Below are positions 37,107 to 49,250 of a stretch of 64,000 nucleotides of DNA, piece after piece. Both the position numbers and the translations under genes were made by a program. Location of the stretch: NCBI GenBank assembly GCA_018907035.1, contig JACCIC010000003.1, forward strand, positions 471,501-535,500, written 5' to 3'. Numbering within the stretch: position 1 is the stretch's first letter; the number at the start of each line of letters is the position of its first letter. The notes beneath the pieces are model-generated. The model did not search any database. It was not told where the DNA came from and saw nothing but the letters and a program-made list of their open reading frames with translations. The DNA comes from Sycobia sp. Sy_11. Lineage: Eukaryota > Arthropoda > Insecta > Hymenoptera > Epichrysomallidae.

Positions 37107-39003
37107 TGCTGATGATGAATCTAAATTTTATTAAATCTGAACAAAAAATTGATGAATAAACCGCACCAGACATTTACTACGAGAAAATTATCACATGTAC
37201 TACCGTGCAGATTACAATATGAAATAACCTCATTTTTATCATAGAGCACGAGTACAACCAAAAAAGACTATAATAATGATGTGCTCTAATAAACATATAG
37301 AAATGTGTCGAAATTTCTGAAAATACTCAAGTCTAATGATCCCGATCATTTAATTAAATAAAGTTCTTAGGTCTTGTAGAATGCAGAGATTAATGAACGA
37401 GGACCAATTATACCCATTTGATTGAATGCAGTGCAATCAAATATAATTAAAACTCAGTTACGTCGAAAAGTGAATATTCGGGTCAATTTCTCTGACTCTC
37501 GATACCCGATATGATACTAAATATTTGGATATACGAAATGTCTTGTTGCATACTACGACTTTTGGGTTATTAACACCTGAAAAATATAGCAGCAATCTGA
37601 CTGCTAGTTCAGAAGAGCAATAGATATCCGTACGATAATCTGAGGATCCTGAATCTGCGGAAAATACCATCAGTAACAACATTGTTATCATAACTTGAAA
37701 TTTTTATAACATAGAGAATATATCTTAGGCTTATCGTCAAAGTCTCCATCTATATCCTCAGCTTACATGCACCTAACGAAGATCTCGCAGCCAAGTCAGA
37801 CTTCATAGTTTACATAACATGATGGAAGATTCCATTACAATTTGTATCAGAATTTATACATTTTGAGAGAGAAAAATGTTTATTTAGCGAGATTTTTGTG
37901 ATGATCAACAATCTCAATTGACCTTATAGTTTGAGAAATTATGCAAATTACGAGTGAAAGTTGAAAATTTGACATATAAATCTTTTTAGATACTTGAAAA
38001 TTTACTTGAATTTCAGTTTGTTTAAAAACTTTGTAAAATAACTAAAAATACCTTCAAAAATTCATTTTCTTCCTATATTTACAGATTTTGAAGAGTTGAC
38101 GTTTGTTTTATGAATCATAATGATTCACAGAATTTTTTACTTTATTTTGATTTGCTTGCACCATATACATGGCTAATACATCATACACACTATCCTATAC
38201 TGGTAATACAAATACTAAACTGTTACTAAAATAAACATCTGATATCGTTTCATTACTCATTAGATAATATACAATGTATATGTGTATATATATACATATA
38301 ATATTGAGAGTGCGAAAGCGTTAGATCCTAAAATGTTACAGGGCTTCTTTTCTATGTAATCAAAATTACTTCTCTCAATCTGAACTAAATGATAGTTTTC
38401 TCAATCTGATCTCTTAACAAAATGTCGAAACTTCTCCTTCTTAGGAGACTTAACTTTGTCATAATAAACACGATTTAAATATTTTATTCATGAAGTAGGA
38501 AAAAATCTAGCTGGCATAACCAAAATGTTATGAGCTTAATCTCAGTTTTTATATGAAATTTATTTACGTTTATTCCTGAAGTCTAAGTAAATAATTCTTA
38601 AATTTAAACTTATCTGAATTTTAATTCATTATATATGCATTTAAGTTTCCACTAGCATTGACTCGAAATTCAATCATTTCTCCCACGCATTTCGAATGAG
38701 ATATATTTTTATAATTATATTAAATAAGTATAATTATTTAAATGATTATATTTAATGCGAAGAAAATTTGTAGATGAAACGTCATTTCCATCTAAACACC
38801 CATTTTCTATTCAAAATATTTCTTCACTTTGCATGACTAATTTCTGTTAACCTCTAATAGCGAAGAGAAAAGAAAGGGCAGATATCTAAAAACACTCGTG
38901 CATGAACGAATGTAATCGATTAGCGTCGGGCCCCCCGAGTTCCATGTCATAACGCCTCTAATACAAAAAGTTAAACCTAGAAAGAAATAAATCCAGGCGA
39001 TTA

Positions 39004-39046
<43 letters not shown>

Positions 39047-40789
39047 GTCTCTCTTTCTTGCAATTTGAGCAACCCCACAGTAATTTTTTTTCATAAACTA
39101 TTGACTAACCTACATAATGTGCATGAAATCCATGACCGATATATAAGTATAAAGCGATGCGGTCGGAGATGCATTGCAACATTTGGGTACAATAACGCGC
39201 TTACAGAAATGGATTAAAGATCTTTGAGATTGGCGTGCAAGATGTGGACAAAATTTTTTTTGAGTCAACAAAAATTGAAAATTAAAAAAATATATAATAT
39301 GAATATAGTTAGAAATTCTGTTAAATAATTTTGTTAAATATGTTTTTTTTACATTTGCGTATGAAAACCCATACATCAACAATTTTTGGCTTTCATTAAA
39401 TGAGTCGAAATATATTTACTAATGCCTAAATTTGTATATAATAAGATCAATAACATAGAAAAACTGAACATAAGAAGGTATAGCATCCTAAACATAAATT
39501 ATGGATTATCAGAAATTTTAATAATCTTTATCAATAAAATTGCTATTCCAATAACCGTTCACTTGACTTATATATTAAGTATTTATATATTAATATATTA
39601 TACTCAAATATTTTAAATCTCAATAATAAAGGTTGCAGTAAAATGATTAACTAAAAGAAAAAATATCAGTAAATGCGCCATTTTTCAATTTTTAAAAATA
39701 TTATAATTAAGTGAAATAAATGGTAAACCGCATTCTCTTAACATCGTACGAATGGTAAAAATCTGCCAATTTTTAATAGGCTCGAAAGTAGTTACTAGCT
39801 ATACTAAACGATGATCATGACTAAAGAAAAGTCAAATCGTATAATGTAAATAAAAAAGTAAAAGATATAACCAAGGTTTAAATAAATTTGTAACCTTGTT
39901 TCTGTCTAGCAAATGACACTTTTATTTCGATGTTTGTTATTAAGTGTTGCTCTTAATTGTGAGTAAGTTTCTTCCATATAATTGAAGCTCTCCACTATAT
40001 AATAATGTAATCTCTTTCAATTCATATTGATTTTTTTTATTAAATACTGTTATATTATCAGAATCTGGTCTAGGTGGAACATAACGAAAACAAACATAAC
40101 CTATGTTGCTTTTTCGAAATTTGTTTTTCTTTTTCTACATTTTAATACTGATTTATGCGCTGCCTCTTTTGGTATAAACATGAATTGCTTATACATAGTT
40201 TCTTAATCTTTTCTGTTTAACGGACTATACCTTTCTAGCTCTATAGACACAAACGATAGTGTCAGTATATGAGGAATGTTTGAGAGTAGTTACAAATTTC
40301 ACAAAATATCTATTGCATAATGAACTATATTTCTGAAGAGATTTTTCTCTTTTATAAATATGCTAATGGCTTCCATTCTTTAGAACTTCAATAATTAGTG
40401 AGGAAAAATTATTCTATTATTAATCTATGAAAAACTTACTCGTTAATTAATGTTAAACATAACGTTTGATTTGAAAATTGATCAACTACAAGGCAGAGGA
40501 GAACTATTGTTATCAGTTTTAAAGCTATAAAACTCTTAAAATAAATTGAGTAATGAGTCATTGTCCACTGTTATTGTCTACAATCGAGTGTAAATTTATT
40601 GAGTATAGTAAAGAATAAACTTGCTATCAATGAGTTATTCACGCTGTCCTTGAGATAATTGACCAATGGAACACATTGGGAAAATTGGGAAAAAATAGTT
40701 GCCTACTCAGTCTGTTCAAAAATGATTTCTTTATGCATGAATATCTATTTTGTCATTTTCACAGTAATCGCTATCAAATATTATACCAA
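37107..40789. other. AT-rich DNA with (CT)n at 39007-39042, no gene confirmed
   Basis: A minus-strand frame at 37458-37691 begins with a hydrophobic, signal-peptide-like segment and is described under findings. Otherwise only short frames are present. A GC patch near 38925-38960 is unexplained. Confidence 0.5.
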
Positions 40790-41420
40790 TATTTTTTTCA
40801 ATTCTCCAATAAATATCGTCTTAATCAGCTCAATCGAGGCGTAGCCTCGTTCTTTAATGGCCCTTTTCAGGTTTGGGAACAAGACAACATCACAAGTAGC
40901 TAGATATATAAAAAATAGCAATGATGCACGAGCAAAAGCATCATCATGATACAAAAGTCAATTTTTTTTCTTCTACAAATCCATACGTTTTTGTTGAATT
41001 GCTTTATACAAATTGCATATAACTCGTAGATATTTTTTCTTATTAAGCTTCTTACACTGTGGCAAAAAATCGTTATACACCAGGCCCTTGCAATTGAAAA
41101 AAATTATGAAAGCAAAACCTTAACGTTCAACCAAACTTGGTTCTCGTTTTTCAGTCTTGACTCGTGCGGTAGCCTGAATTGCACTATAGTTAAGCCTTGA
41201 TTTACATGTCATAACCATAAACTTATGATCAGTATTAGTTATGACTCTCTAGAAAAACTTGGGCTCGTTGTAAACGAAGCCTAAAAGCTTCTTAATAATA
41301 TTAATACGTTACTGTTGTAGTACGGATTTCATAGCGACCTGTCTCATACACAAAGCCGAATGGCACAAGCTAATCGATATAGTTAGTTCCTTGTCAACTT
41401 CTCTAACGGTGGTCGATCAT
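40790..41420 (-). pseudogene. Mariner transposase pseudogene (element IV), ends not found
   Basis: Read on the minus strand, the pieces follow mariner order. VREVDKELTISISLCHSAL (41349-41406) fits the helix-turn-helix. The first catalytic motif is altered to RVITNTDHKF. Then come KVKVML-type remnants, IFFNCKGLVYNDFLP, KKYLRVICNLYKAIQQKRMDL, HDDAFARAS in place of HDNAPAH, and ATCDVVLFPNLKRAIKERGYAS near 40845-40905. The last matches the third-Asp region. Stops and substitutions are frequent, and I could not find terminal repeats, so this is an old truncated copy. Confidence 0.75.
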
Positions 41421-41744
41421 TGGTCAATAATATTTTCATCACTTAATTCGTGTTTTTGTTTATTATTAATATGTAAAAGCATCTAGCACGTTCTATTTTA
41501 TTCGCATTTTCTGAGCACACTGAAAACATTGTGAATCTATGTTTGATAAACATTTCTTTTATCCAAAATATCTTTAGCATAGATTAACCTTCGGAATGTG
41601 TTCGCGCTCTTTATATGGTTTTTCGCAGAAAACTTACTGCAAATTGTCTGATTCGTTTTTTGAAATAGTTAAATATATGGAAGATTAACAGAAACTATAA
41701 AAATATTCAGGATAGAGCATCGGAGAGGCCACTTACACTTTTTG

Positions 41745-41835
41745 AGTCGGTTCTTGTAGAAATATCTTCGACATATCCTCGGTACAAGTTAGATTCAAAA
41801 TTAGTAATATCGCTAATGTCTTCATATACGTAATA
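41745..41835 (+). repeat. Repeat family R4, copy 1
   Basis: About 90 bp containing CGACATATCCTCGGTACAAG, TTAGATTC and AATATCGCTAATGTCTTCA. It matches 56625-56710 on the minus strand at most positions. Function and class are unknown. Confidence 0.55.
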
Positions 41836-42125
41836 ACTTGCTAGATGCCGAGTAGGATTGCCCTGTAATTATTTCATTTCCATAATATTCTATGTGTTCT
41901 ATTAGTAGTCTATTAGATCAAATTAGATTGCGTTAACTTTTTTCATAGCTGTAAAAACTTACGGCTTTCTACACATAATCATATTTAGGTGAACAAAAGT
42001 CAAGAAAAGATTGGATTTTATATCTTGGATCTACTTAAATAACCTTTCTTTTTCCTTACATGTGGAGAAGTGATCTCGCTAAGATGCTAAAAATTATTCC
42101 ATGGTTCGTGCTTTACAAACGAATT

Positions 42126-42213
42126 GTTATGTATTGTGGTATAATGGATAATGTCTGTGCTTGCGAACCGGAGGTTCATCGGTTCGAGCTTGTCAAGTCA
42201 GATGTTTTTCTAA
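42126..42213 (+). pseudogene. tRNA-like relic (Arg-like boxes A and B)
   Basis: TGGTATAATGGATAATGTC resembles the A box and D arm of insect tRNA-Arg. About 35 bp on, GGTTCGAGCTT resembles the B box and T loop. A 7-nt anticodon-like loop TTGCGAA lies between. Acceptor and T-stem pairing is poor, so it is not a working tRNA. It could be a tRNA pseudogene or the head of a tRNA-derived SINE. No second copy is seen in the window. Confidence 0.4.
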
Positions 42214-42286
42214 GCGAAATAGAATTAATCGTAATGTACGTGGATAATTAAGAATAATATATGTGATAATATAATCTTATGTGTAT

Positions 42287-42287
<1 letters not shown>

Positions 42288-42332
<45 letters not shown>
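42288..42332. repeat. (TA)n microsatellite
   Basis: Near-pure TA run downstream of the tRNA-like relic. Confidence 0.97.
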
Positions 42333-42334
<2 letters not shown>

Positions 42335-42459
42335 AAATCATCTTAAGAAATTAGTATAAGATAATAGACAAAATAATGTAAAAATCTTAAAAATTGGAAA
42401 ATAATATAAATTATGAAAATTGTTATTTTAAATATATATGTAAAGAAATAGAATAGAAT

Positions 42460-42790
42460 ATTTTATTGGAAACAATTAAATATGTAATGTTAAATAATTT
42501 AAATTAATTTTTACTTATTATTAAATATATTAGTCATATTTTAATTTACCAGATACTAATTCTACTCCATAGCTTTGTTATTTGTGAGTCAGAATTGAAT
42601 GGAATTTAGACTTCAAATGAAAATGTTTTAAATAGATTTTATATAAAATTTTCTAGATATCACCTAATCTTACATGTTAGGATCTAGTTAGATAATACTA
42701 CTAGAATCCTAAATAATATGGGACATATACACAATAGACTCTAGTAAGGATTCTTTAATGAAGTAGATAAAAAGGGAAACCTCACTGAAT
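42460..42790 (+). repeat. Repeat family R3, copy 1
   Basis: It matches 46530-46830 in the same orientation. Shared blocks in order are CCATAGC, TTCAAATRAAAATG, TAGATTTTATATA, TTCTAGATAT, TAGGATCTA, TAGAATCCTAAATAATATGG, ATATACACA and TAAGG-TTCTTTA. It is non-coding and of unknown class. Confidence 0.6.
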
Positions 42791-43429
42791 GCAGGAAGGA
42801 TTCTACAATTAGTTTCTACATGTTGAGTATACAACAGTGGCCAAATTTTTCATTCTTTTTTCAATTTTCCATACAGATGCACACTAAAGACAAAGTTTGA
42901 AGTTTGACCGCTACTTGACACGGCCGGCACGGATACTGCCGTTTAGGTGAAAGCATAATAGACTATATACTCTATTATCAATATCTCTATCCAAATACAG
43001 CAAAAAAAAGCTCTCAAAAATTTAAAAAAACTCAAAAACGCCATAAAAAATCGGAATAAATATACGTATATAGAAATACAAAATTGACGATTCTTAACAT
43101 ACCTCGTATATATAAAAGTCAATAGACACTTTGATCATATATAATTCATAATCGTGAATAGTTTTATATAGAAATGTGCAATGTGCATTTGTCATTAAAA
43201 TCTAATCACTAAAATCTAATCACTGATTGTCACGACCTAAATAAATTCATTGTCAACGATAATGATTGCTTTAGAATAGAATAAAAAAATACATTTGGAT
43301 ACATTTGAAATAATATGATATATACCATTAAGAAACTTAAATTGAAGTTTTACATCACCGACTTGAAACATAAAGCTATTACTCGCGAAGCCGATCTGCT
43401 TAGATTTCTGTAACGACACTTACCGATAT
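42791..43429. other. AT-rich stretch, no gene recognised
   Basis: No assigned content. A CATACCTCGTATATATA at about 43099 resembles a mariner end but has no partner. Confidence 0.5.
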
Positions 43430-43828
43430 TGTTGGATTATTTAAGCCTTGCCTAAATAATGTATGAAACAGTACTTAAGTAATAAAAGGTCAAAAATTCT
43501 TATAAGATTGTAAATAACTGAGTCCGATCGGTTCTATGAAGGTCTGCGTCGTCACTCTTCGGAAATGTGCATCGCAAATGTTTACTTATTTGCCGGCGTT
43601 TCAGCTCTTTCTTATACTTCTGCGTAGCGAAAGTTTACGTGTTTATTATTTACATGTCTGGAGTTTAGATTGATTTTCATACAAATTCAGGGGTTCAGAA
43701 TTCTTTGAATTAATTCAGTTAGTCTTTTAACGTCTCCTTGGACAGACGTTCCTTCCTCGTCTTAAATAAATTCATTTTATACAATTTTTCTTAAGTCTAA
43801 TATTTTACTTCACAATATTGCACACGGT
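43430..43828 (+). repeat. LTR-like repeat family B, copy 2
   Basis: About 399 bp starting TGTTGGATTATTTAAGCC, with the blocks listed for copy 1 in the same order and an AATAAA about 60-70 bp from the end. The pentamer GATAT flanks both sides (43425-43429 and 43829-43833), which may be a target duplication, though it is AT-rich and the element then ends in GGT rather than CA. Its first 18 bp resemble the start of the family A solo LTRs. Confidence 0.6.
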
Positions 43829-43833
43829 GATAT

Positions 43834-44920
43834 ATAACAATTTTTATATAGATATTTATTAAAATGATCATTTAAGAAAAGATTTGCTAATAACTTAAAA
43901 CGTACTTAAAATAAATTTTACTATGAGCTAAAATTTTTTTTTACAAATCCGGTTTTTTTCGCAAGTCCTGAAATGTTTCTTCAATTTCTTTTTATTTTAC
44001 AGCATGAACAAGAATAAAATTTTGCACATATCTGCGATGCATGATAAAGTATTAAGTCTTATACTATTGAAAGGGCTGTACTCAAATTTCTTAGTTTCGA
44101 TTATTTTTGAAGCATCTAATAGTTCTGGTATTTGGCTGGTTTATGTTGTTAAAATTAGAGTACATTTTTATTGATGATTTTAGTGAATTTCTTTCTGTAA
44201 AAATACTATTTCTAGAATGATAGTGTATTTAGTTTTATGAAACAATTGTTTCCACATACGCTCTGAAATCACTTAGCCTTAAAGAGGAGGGGGGCTCTAT
44301 CTTCATTTTAGCACCAGGCTTCGTAAAAGCTTCATACGCCACTGGGAATATCAAAATGCAATTGCCGCAGTAATAAATCGATTACATGGAGATTAAATAA
44401 AGTATTGTTTCATAAAGGATTTTTCTGCAATTTTTTTCATGAACTCTCAAGCTATTAAACAGCAGTACTATATATAATACTGCCTTACAATCACGTTGAC
44501 AACAATGTGCAACATTCTGCAATATATATACTAACTGAAACTTTTTTTAAGATATCCGCAATCCTGCAGGACTGCATTATATTTATACAAGTCCATTCGA
44601 TCAGTAGATATTATATGTGTATACAAAACACACGCATAGCATCATGCAACATATACCAATCAAAGACAAAAAGTTTGAAAATGGCGGAGGCGGTCTCGCT
44701 CTCTCGTTAAAACCTTGACACATCGTGCGCTCGTGTCGGTGTATATATACGTTGCGCAAAAGCTATGTAGACTGCAAAATTTATACCCGCATCCAACGAT
44801 AAAAGAATGTTTGTATATATGTATATATATAAGAAATAAGCGAAGAAGAAAGGATATTTTACGGTGCTCATAAACAATTTTTATGATAGATATTATATAA
44901 TATTATATATACGTATATAT
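43834..44920. other. AT-rich DNA, no gene recognised
   Basis: Short frames only. Confidence 0.55.
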
Positions 44921-44929
44921 CGCTCTATA

Positions 44930-45440
44930 CTGGGCGAACTCGAGAGGAGGTAGAGCGGGAGGAAAGATACCGCGTGAATTTTGTTCGCAGAAATAAGCTG
45001 CAGTACAACTTTCTCTCCCACTATTTCTCCGCGTGCGCCACTCACTTGGCTGAACGAACAAAAAAAAATAAAAAAAAAAAGCAAAAAAGACGGGGAGAAA
45101 GAAAGAAGGAGAGAGAGAGATAGGGAGAGAGAGAGAGAGAGAGAGAGGCAGGAGGAGAATTGCAGAGTCTCCCTCCCGCCGGGCTCGAGGGACAGACACA
45201 CCTACTTCGACATCGCACCTATTCGTATAAAGATGCGCGTAAATTGCGCCGTGGCGTGCGACTCGCTCCCAAGGGGAGACATGGACGGAAACAATCCTCT
45301 CCCTCCACGTCACCCCCTCTCTCACTCTCTCTCTCTCTCTCTCTCTCACTCTTGCTCTTTCCTTCCCCCCTCCCGAGCTCTACCGTGCTTATTATACGCG
45401 GAGGCGCAAGGAGAGGGGCCCAATCATCGGATCAGTAAAA
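44930..45440. promoter_or_regulatory. GC-rich island with GA/CT tracts, possible promoter
   Basis: GC-rich DNA holds a purine tract and (GA)n to 45147 and a CT run at 45319-45348. TATAAAG occurs at 45226-45232 within GC-rich sequence, followed at once by an ATG (45233). No known protein is encoded after it. Promoter activity is only suggested. Confidence 0.35.
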
Positions 45441-45476
45441 CGTGACAGAGCGAGTGCCGACCGATCGACCTCACAG

Positions 45477-45478
<2 letters not shown>

Positions 45479-45561
<83 letters not shown>
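45479..45561. repeat. (CT)n microsatellite
   Basis: CT run of 83 bp with one CG interruption, closing the GC-rich island. Confidence 0.98.
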
Positions 45562-46529
45562 ATTCTTTCCTTGTTGACTTGCATGTATGCATATACTATA
45601 TGTCCATGAGAAGGGACGCGCGATTCGCGTGAATGTATGTAGATATTTGCCTGTGACGCTCTGTCGTGAAAACCTGCAAGTGTATGTATATATGTATATA
45701 ATGCATTTTATGTGCATGTATACGCTTATGCATATGCATATATGTGCAAATGCCATGCGCAAAAAGAAGCTTGGATAAATGGACGCTATTATATGTGTCT
45801 TACAGTTTTTCGTAATGTTCATAAAGAAATTCATATTTTTTCCAAAAAACACCGAATTTTAAGATAAAAGTATAGGTTAATTTAAAATGCTTGTCTCACT
45901 CAAAAGCAAATTAATAACAATTAATCTAACATATAATAAAATCATTACAATTATATGTGGATATTCATAAATATCATAAATTTCTTTGTCAATTTCAATA
46001 CATTCTTTCAATATTCAGGTTAACAACATTTCAGGAGTGATTTTCTTGACAGACACCTTTTTGTTTTGTATACAAATCCAGATATCGACATTATTACCAG
46101 CACATACATGTCTTTTAAGGTTGTTCGAACAAAACTCAAATTAATAGAAAATTACATGAAACCATCAGTTTCAAATGTTTTATAAAACAATACAATAGTT
46201 ACAAAGATTTTTAAAAAAAGCAACAGAAGTTGACGCTCAATTTGTAGCGAAAGAGCATTTTAAAAATAGTATCTATTATAAATATAGTACATGCGGCTAA
46301 TATATTTATTTTATGTATTTATAACAATGTTTATTTATCTGTTTTACATAGAAACTGAAGATCTGAACAATGAAACGAAGCTTTAATAGTATAATTTTGA
46401 AAATTTTACTTTTCACGATATTCCATTTCGATTAGTTAAGCAAACATTTAATTTCCCTTGTTACATTAATTTATTAGATATAAATTCAAGTATATTTTCA
46501 TGAATTCAGGATAAAATATGACAGTTATG
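45562..46529. other. AT-rich stretch, no gene recognised
   Basis: Short frames only. Confidence 0.55.
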
Positions 46530-46830
46530 GAAAATATTCAATTAGAAATCAATTAAAAGGGTTATTATTTTTATTTACTTTTATATTTATTTGTATAGAA
46601 TTTCTCGTCCATAGCATTAGTGTAACATCTGGAATAAAATATCGAGTTCAAATAAAAATGTGTTTTATAGATTTTATATAGAATATTCTAGATATTAACT
46701 AGCCTTAAGTGCTAGGATCTAATGAGATATTCCTTCTAGAATCCTAAATAATATGGAATATATACACATCAAAATCTATTAAGGTTTTCTTACTAGATTT
46801 CAATTATAAATAAGGGAAAACTAACTTATT
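46530..46830 (+). repeat. Repeat family R3, copy 2
   Basis: Partner of 42460-42790, best conserved from TAGATTTTATATAGAATATTC through TAGAATCCTAAATAATATGG to TATTAAGG. Confidence 0.6.
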
Positions 46831-47589
46831 CGATTTGATAAAGACAGCATATATAAATAGAGATGTAAATTATTTTCGTCCAATAAACTGTAATAAATAA
46901 AAAAAATCTCAAGCGCAAGAATTCAATTTCACTCTTGGTAATTTGCACAAACTCATGATTCTAAAATTAAGTCAATTACTATGTAAGTTGTATCAGTAAA
47001 GATGTCTCTTTAAAGTTTACTCTCAAAAGAAACTGCTTTCGGTAAATGAAATAATTGAATACCAACCAATAGATGAAATACTATTTATTAAAGTCCTTGA
47101 CACAATGTGACTGCTTTGATCGTTGGTAAGGAATCGGGCGGAACACTCGTTCTGTCTATTTTAAACAATTTGAATTTCAGAAAAAAATATAAGTCGTTTA
47201 ATGAATTGTGTGCACCCCGGAATTTTGTTCTGTTACCTAAGTAAATATTTCTGGGAAGACCACTTCTAAAAATAAAATTTTTAAGTGCGGTTAAAAATGC
47301 CTAAGTCGAAAGATGTTCGACAAAGTCTATATGAACGACTTTCACATTCGTGCATATAAATATAATTTTATGTGTGTGTGTATATATTAATCGGACAGAA
47401 TTTGTCTCGCCTTGCGTATGTTCGTTCCCTAATAGTTAACCTAACCTTCCCTATAGTGTTCAAAAATCGTTAAATTACTGTAAGAAAATTTGCTAATGAT
47501 ATCGGCATCTCGTTTGATTCGTGTCAAGCAATTTTCACGAATGTTTTAAACTTGTGACGTGTGTTAGCAAAGTTTGCATTAAGCATAAA

Positions 47590-48308
47590 CTGCTCAACGA
47601 TATCTACGATGACTCTGACTTGCTCAAAATGGTCATAACAGGTAATAAGTCGTGGGTTATGATTATATGGTTATGATGTCAAAACTAAGGTTGACTCATC
47701 CCAGTGGAAGCATTATGGATCACCAAGATCAACGAAGCATGCTAATTTGATCAAAGGTCATGGTGTTGCTTACTGTTTTCTTTGATTGCATGGTGTAGTG
47801 CATCAAGAGTTCTTACTACGAGGTCGTACATTTAATAAAGAGTATTACCTTGAAGTTATGCTCTGTTTGCGAATAGCACTACGAAAAAAAGTCCGAAATT
47901 GTGGAAAAACCAGCCATGGCTATGCTACAATGATAGTGTGCCAGCTCAAACCTCATTGCTTGTTCGTAATCATTTGGCCAATAACAACACCGTAATCATG
48001 TCTCAGTCGGGAGTATTTACCAGATTCGGCCCCCCTGTGACTTTTTCTTGTTTACAAAACTGAAAATGCCACTGAAAGGATGTTGGTTTACTATGATTGA
48101 GGAGATAAAAATTACATCACTGGAAAAGGCTATACCAAAACGTACTTATCAGAAATGTTTTGAAGATTGACAAAAATGCGAGCACAAGTGTATTATATCT
48201 GATGGGGATTAATTACCTCGAAGGGAACAACATAAATATTGATGAATAAATAATTTTTTTTGACAAAACTCAAAATTTACGTTGCTTTTTGATCATACCT
48301 CGTATATA
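47590..48308 (+). pseudogene. Mariner transposase pseudogene (element V), 5' truncated
   Basis: The catalytic part of a mariner in several frames. LLNDIYDDSDLLKMVITGNKSW (47605-47670) has the first catalytic Asp changed to Asn. The frame 47786-47995 carries GVVHQEFLLRGRTFNKEYYLEVM. HGYATMIVCQ and YDSVPAQTSLLVRNHLANNN occupy shifted frames with the second Asp. PPCDFFLFTKLKMPLKGCW (48030-48080) has the third. The C-terminal end resembles SDGD and EGNNINIDE-type mariner tails. An end-like sequence, GATCATACCTCGTATA, lies at 48289-48305, but no left partner was found. Confidence 0.85.
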
Positions 48309-49250
48309 TATACATCTGTAAGCCATTCCAAATACTTATAGAACTGTGGTTACCGGATTTTCTTACCTTCATTACCGGCAACGTACAAAAATGTGTCTCA
48401 AAAAGAGAGAACGCGTTTTGTACACCAGTATGATAATTAGTAGTGATAATATTTAATTGCTAAATCAAGTAAGATGTTTATTTTGTTACAAAATCATAGG
48501 ATATCGTTGTGAAAAAGAAATAAGTGTTTTGCTTAGTCCGCCTACTCGTAGAATATCATACTCGTCGATAAATGGATCTAACAAGCATAACAAATTTTTT
48601 CCAGTGATCATCGATTTGTTTTTTAAAGCATTTATGTCGCTGTAAAAATAACTGATCTTTGAACTATATTTATGGCATTTTTAGCTCTCTTCATATTTTG
48701 TAAATTTAAATTCGTTGGCGACAATTAGTCAAAAGCGGACTAATCTTGTATAGAACGACTGATACTCTAATTTCCCAACAAATATTTTTAATTCAGATTA
48801 GCGTGATTTCTTAGGCATTGTGCTGTATTTCGTTTTTCTGGTAGATGAAAGACCGGTTTATACGATGCTGACTAGTAATTTTCATGCAATTGTAGCCATT
48901 TAGATCCACATAATCATAGAGAATTTTTTAGAAAATATGATAGTTTGGAAATGTGTGATAATTGGCCTTCAGAGGGCATTTGTTTTTGTTTAAATCTCTG
49001 ACGCACGGTTAGCTATAAATGATAAATTAGGTGAAGTGAATAACCAATTTAAGACTATCACTAAAATTATAATTTTTATCCAAATCCTTTTCTTTATTCA
49101 TGTTTTGCAAAATTATAAAATTGTTTGAATTGAAGTCGATTGCTGCATATTCAAACAAAATTAAAAATATTTATTATTTGTTGATAAATTAATGTCCTTT
49201 TGTTATAGTATATTGCTTCTCATCAACATATTATCGATGTAAATTTTTTT
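48309..49250. other. AT-rich stretch, no gene recognised
   Basis: Short frames only. Confidence 0.55.

Noticed and set aside
43095..43117. CATACCTCGTATATATA resembling the right end of mariner V (48289-48305)
   Set aside because: Only about 17 bp match, half of it TA repeat. No transposase sequence adjoins it and there is no partner end.
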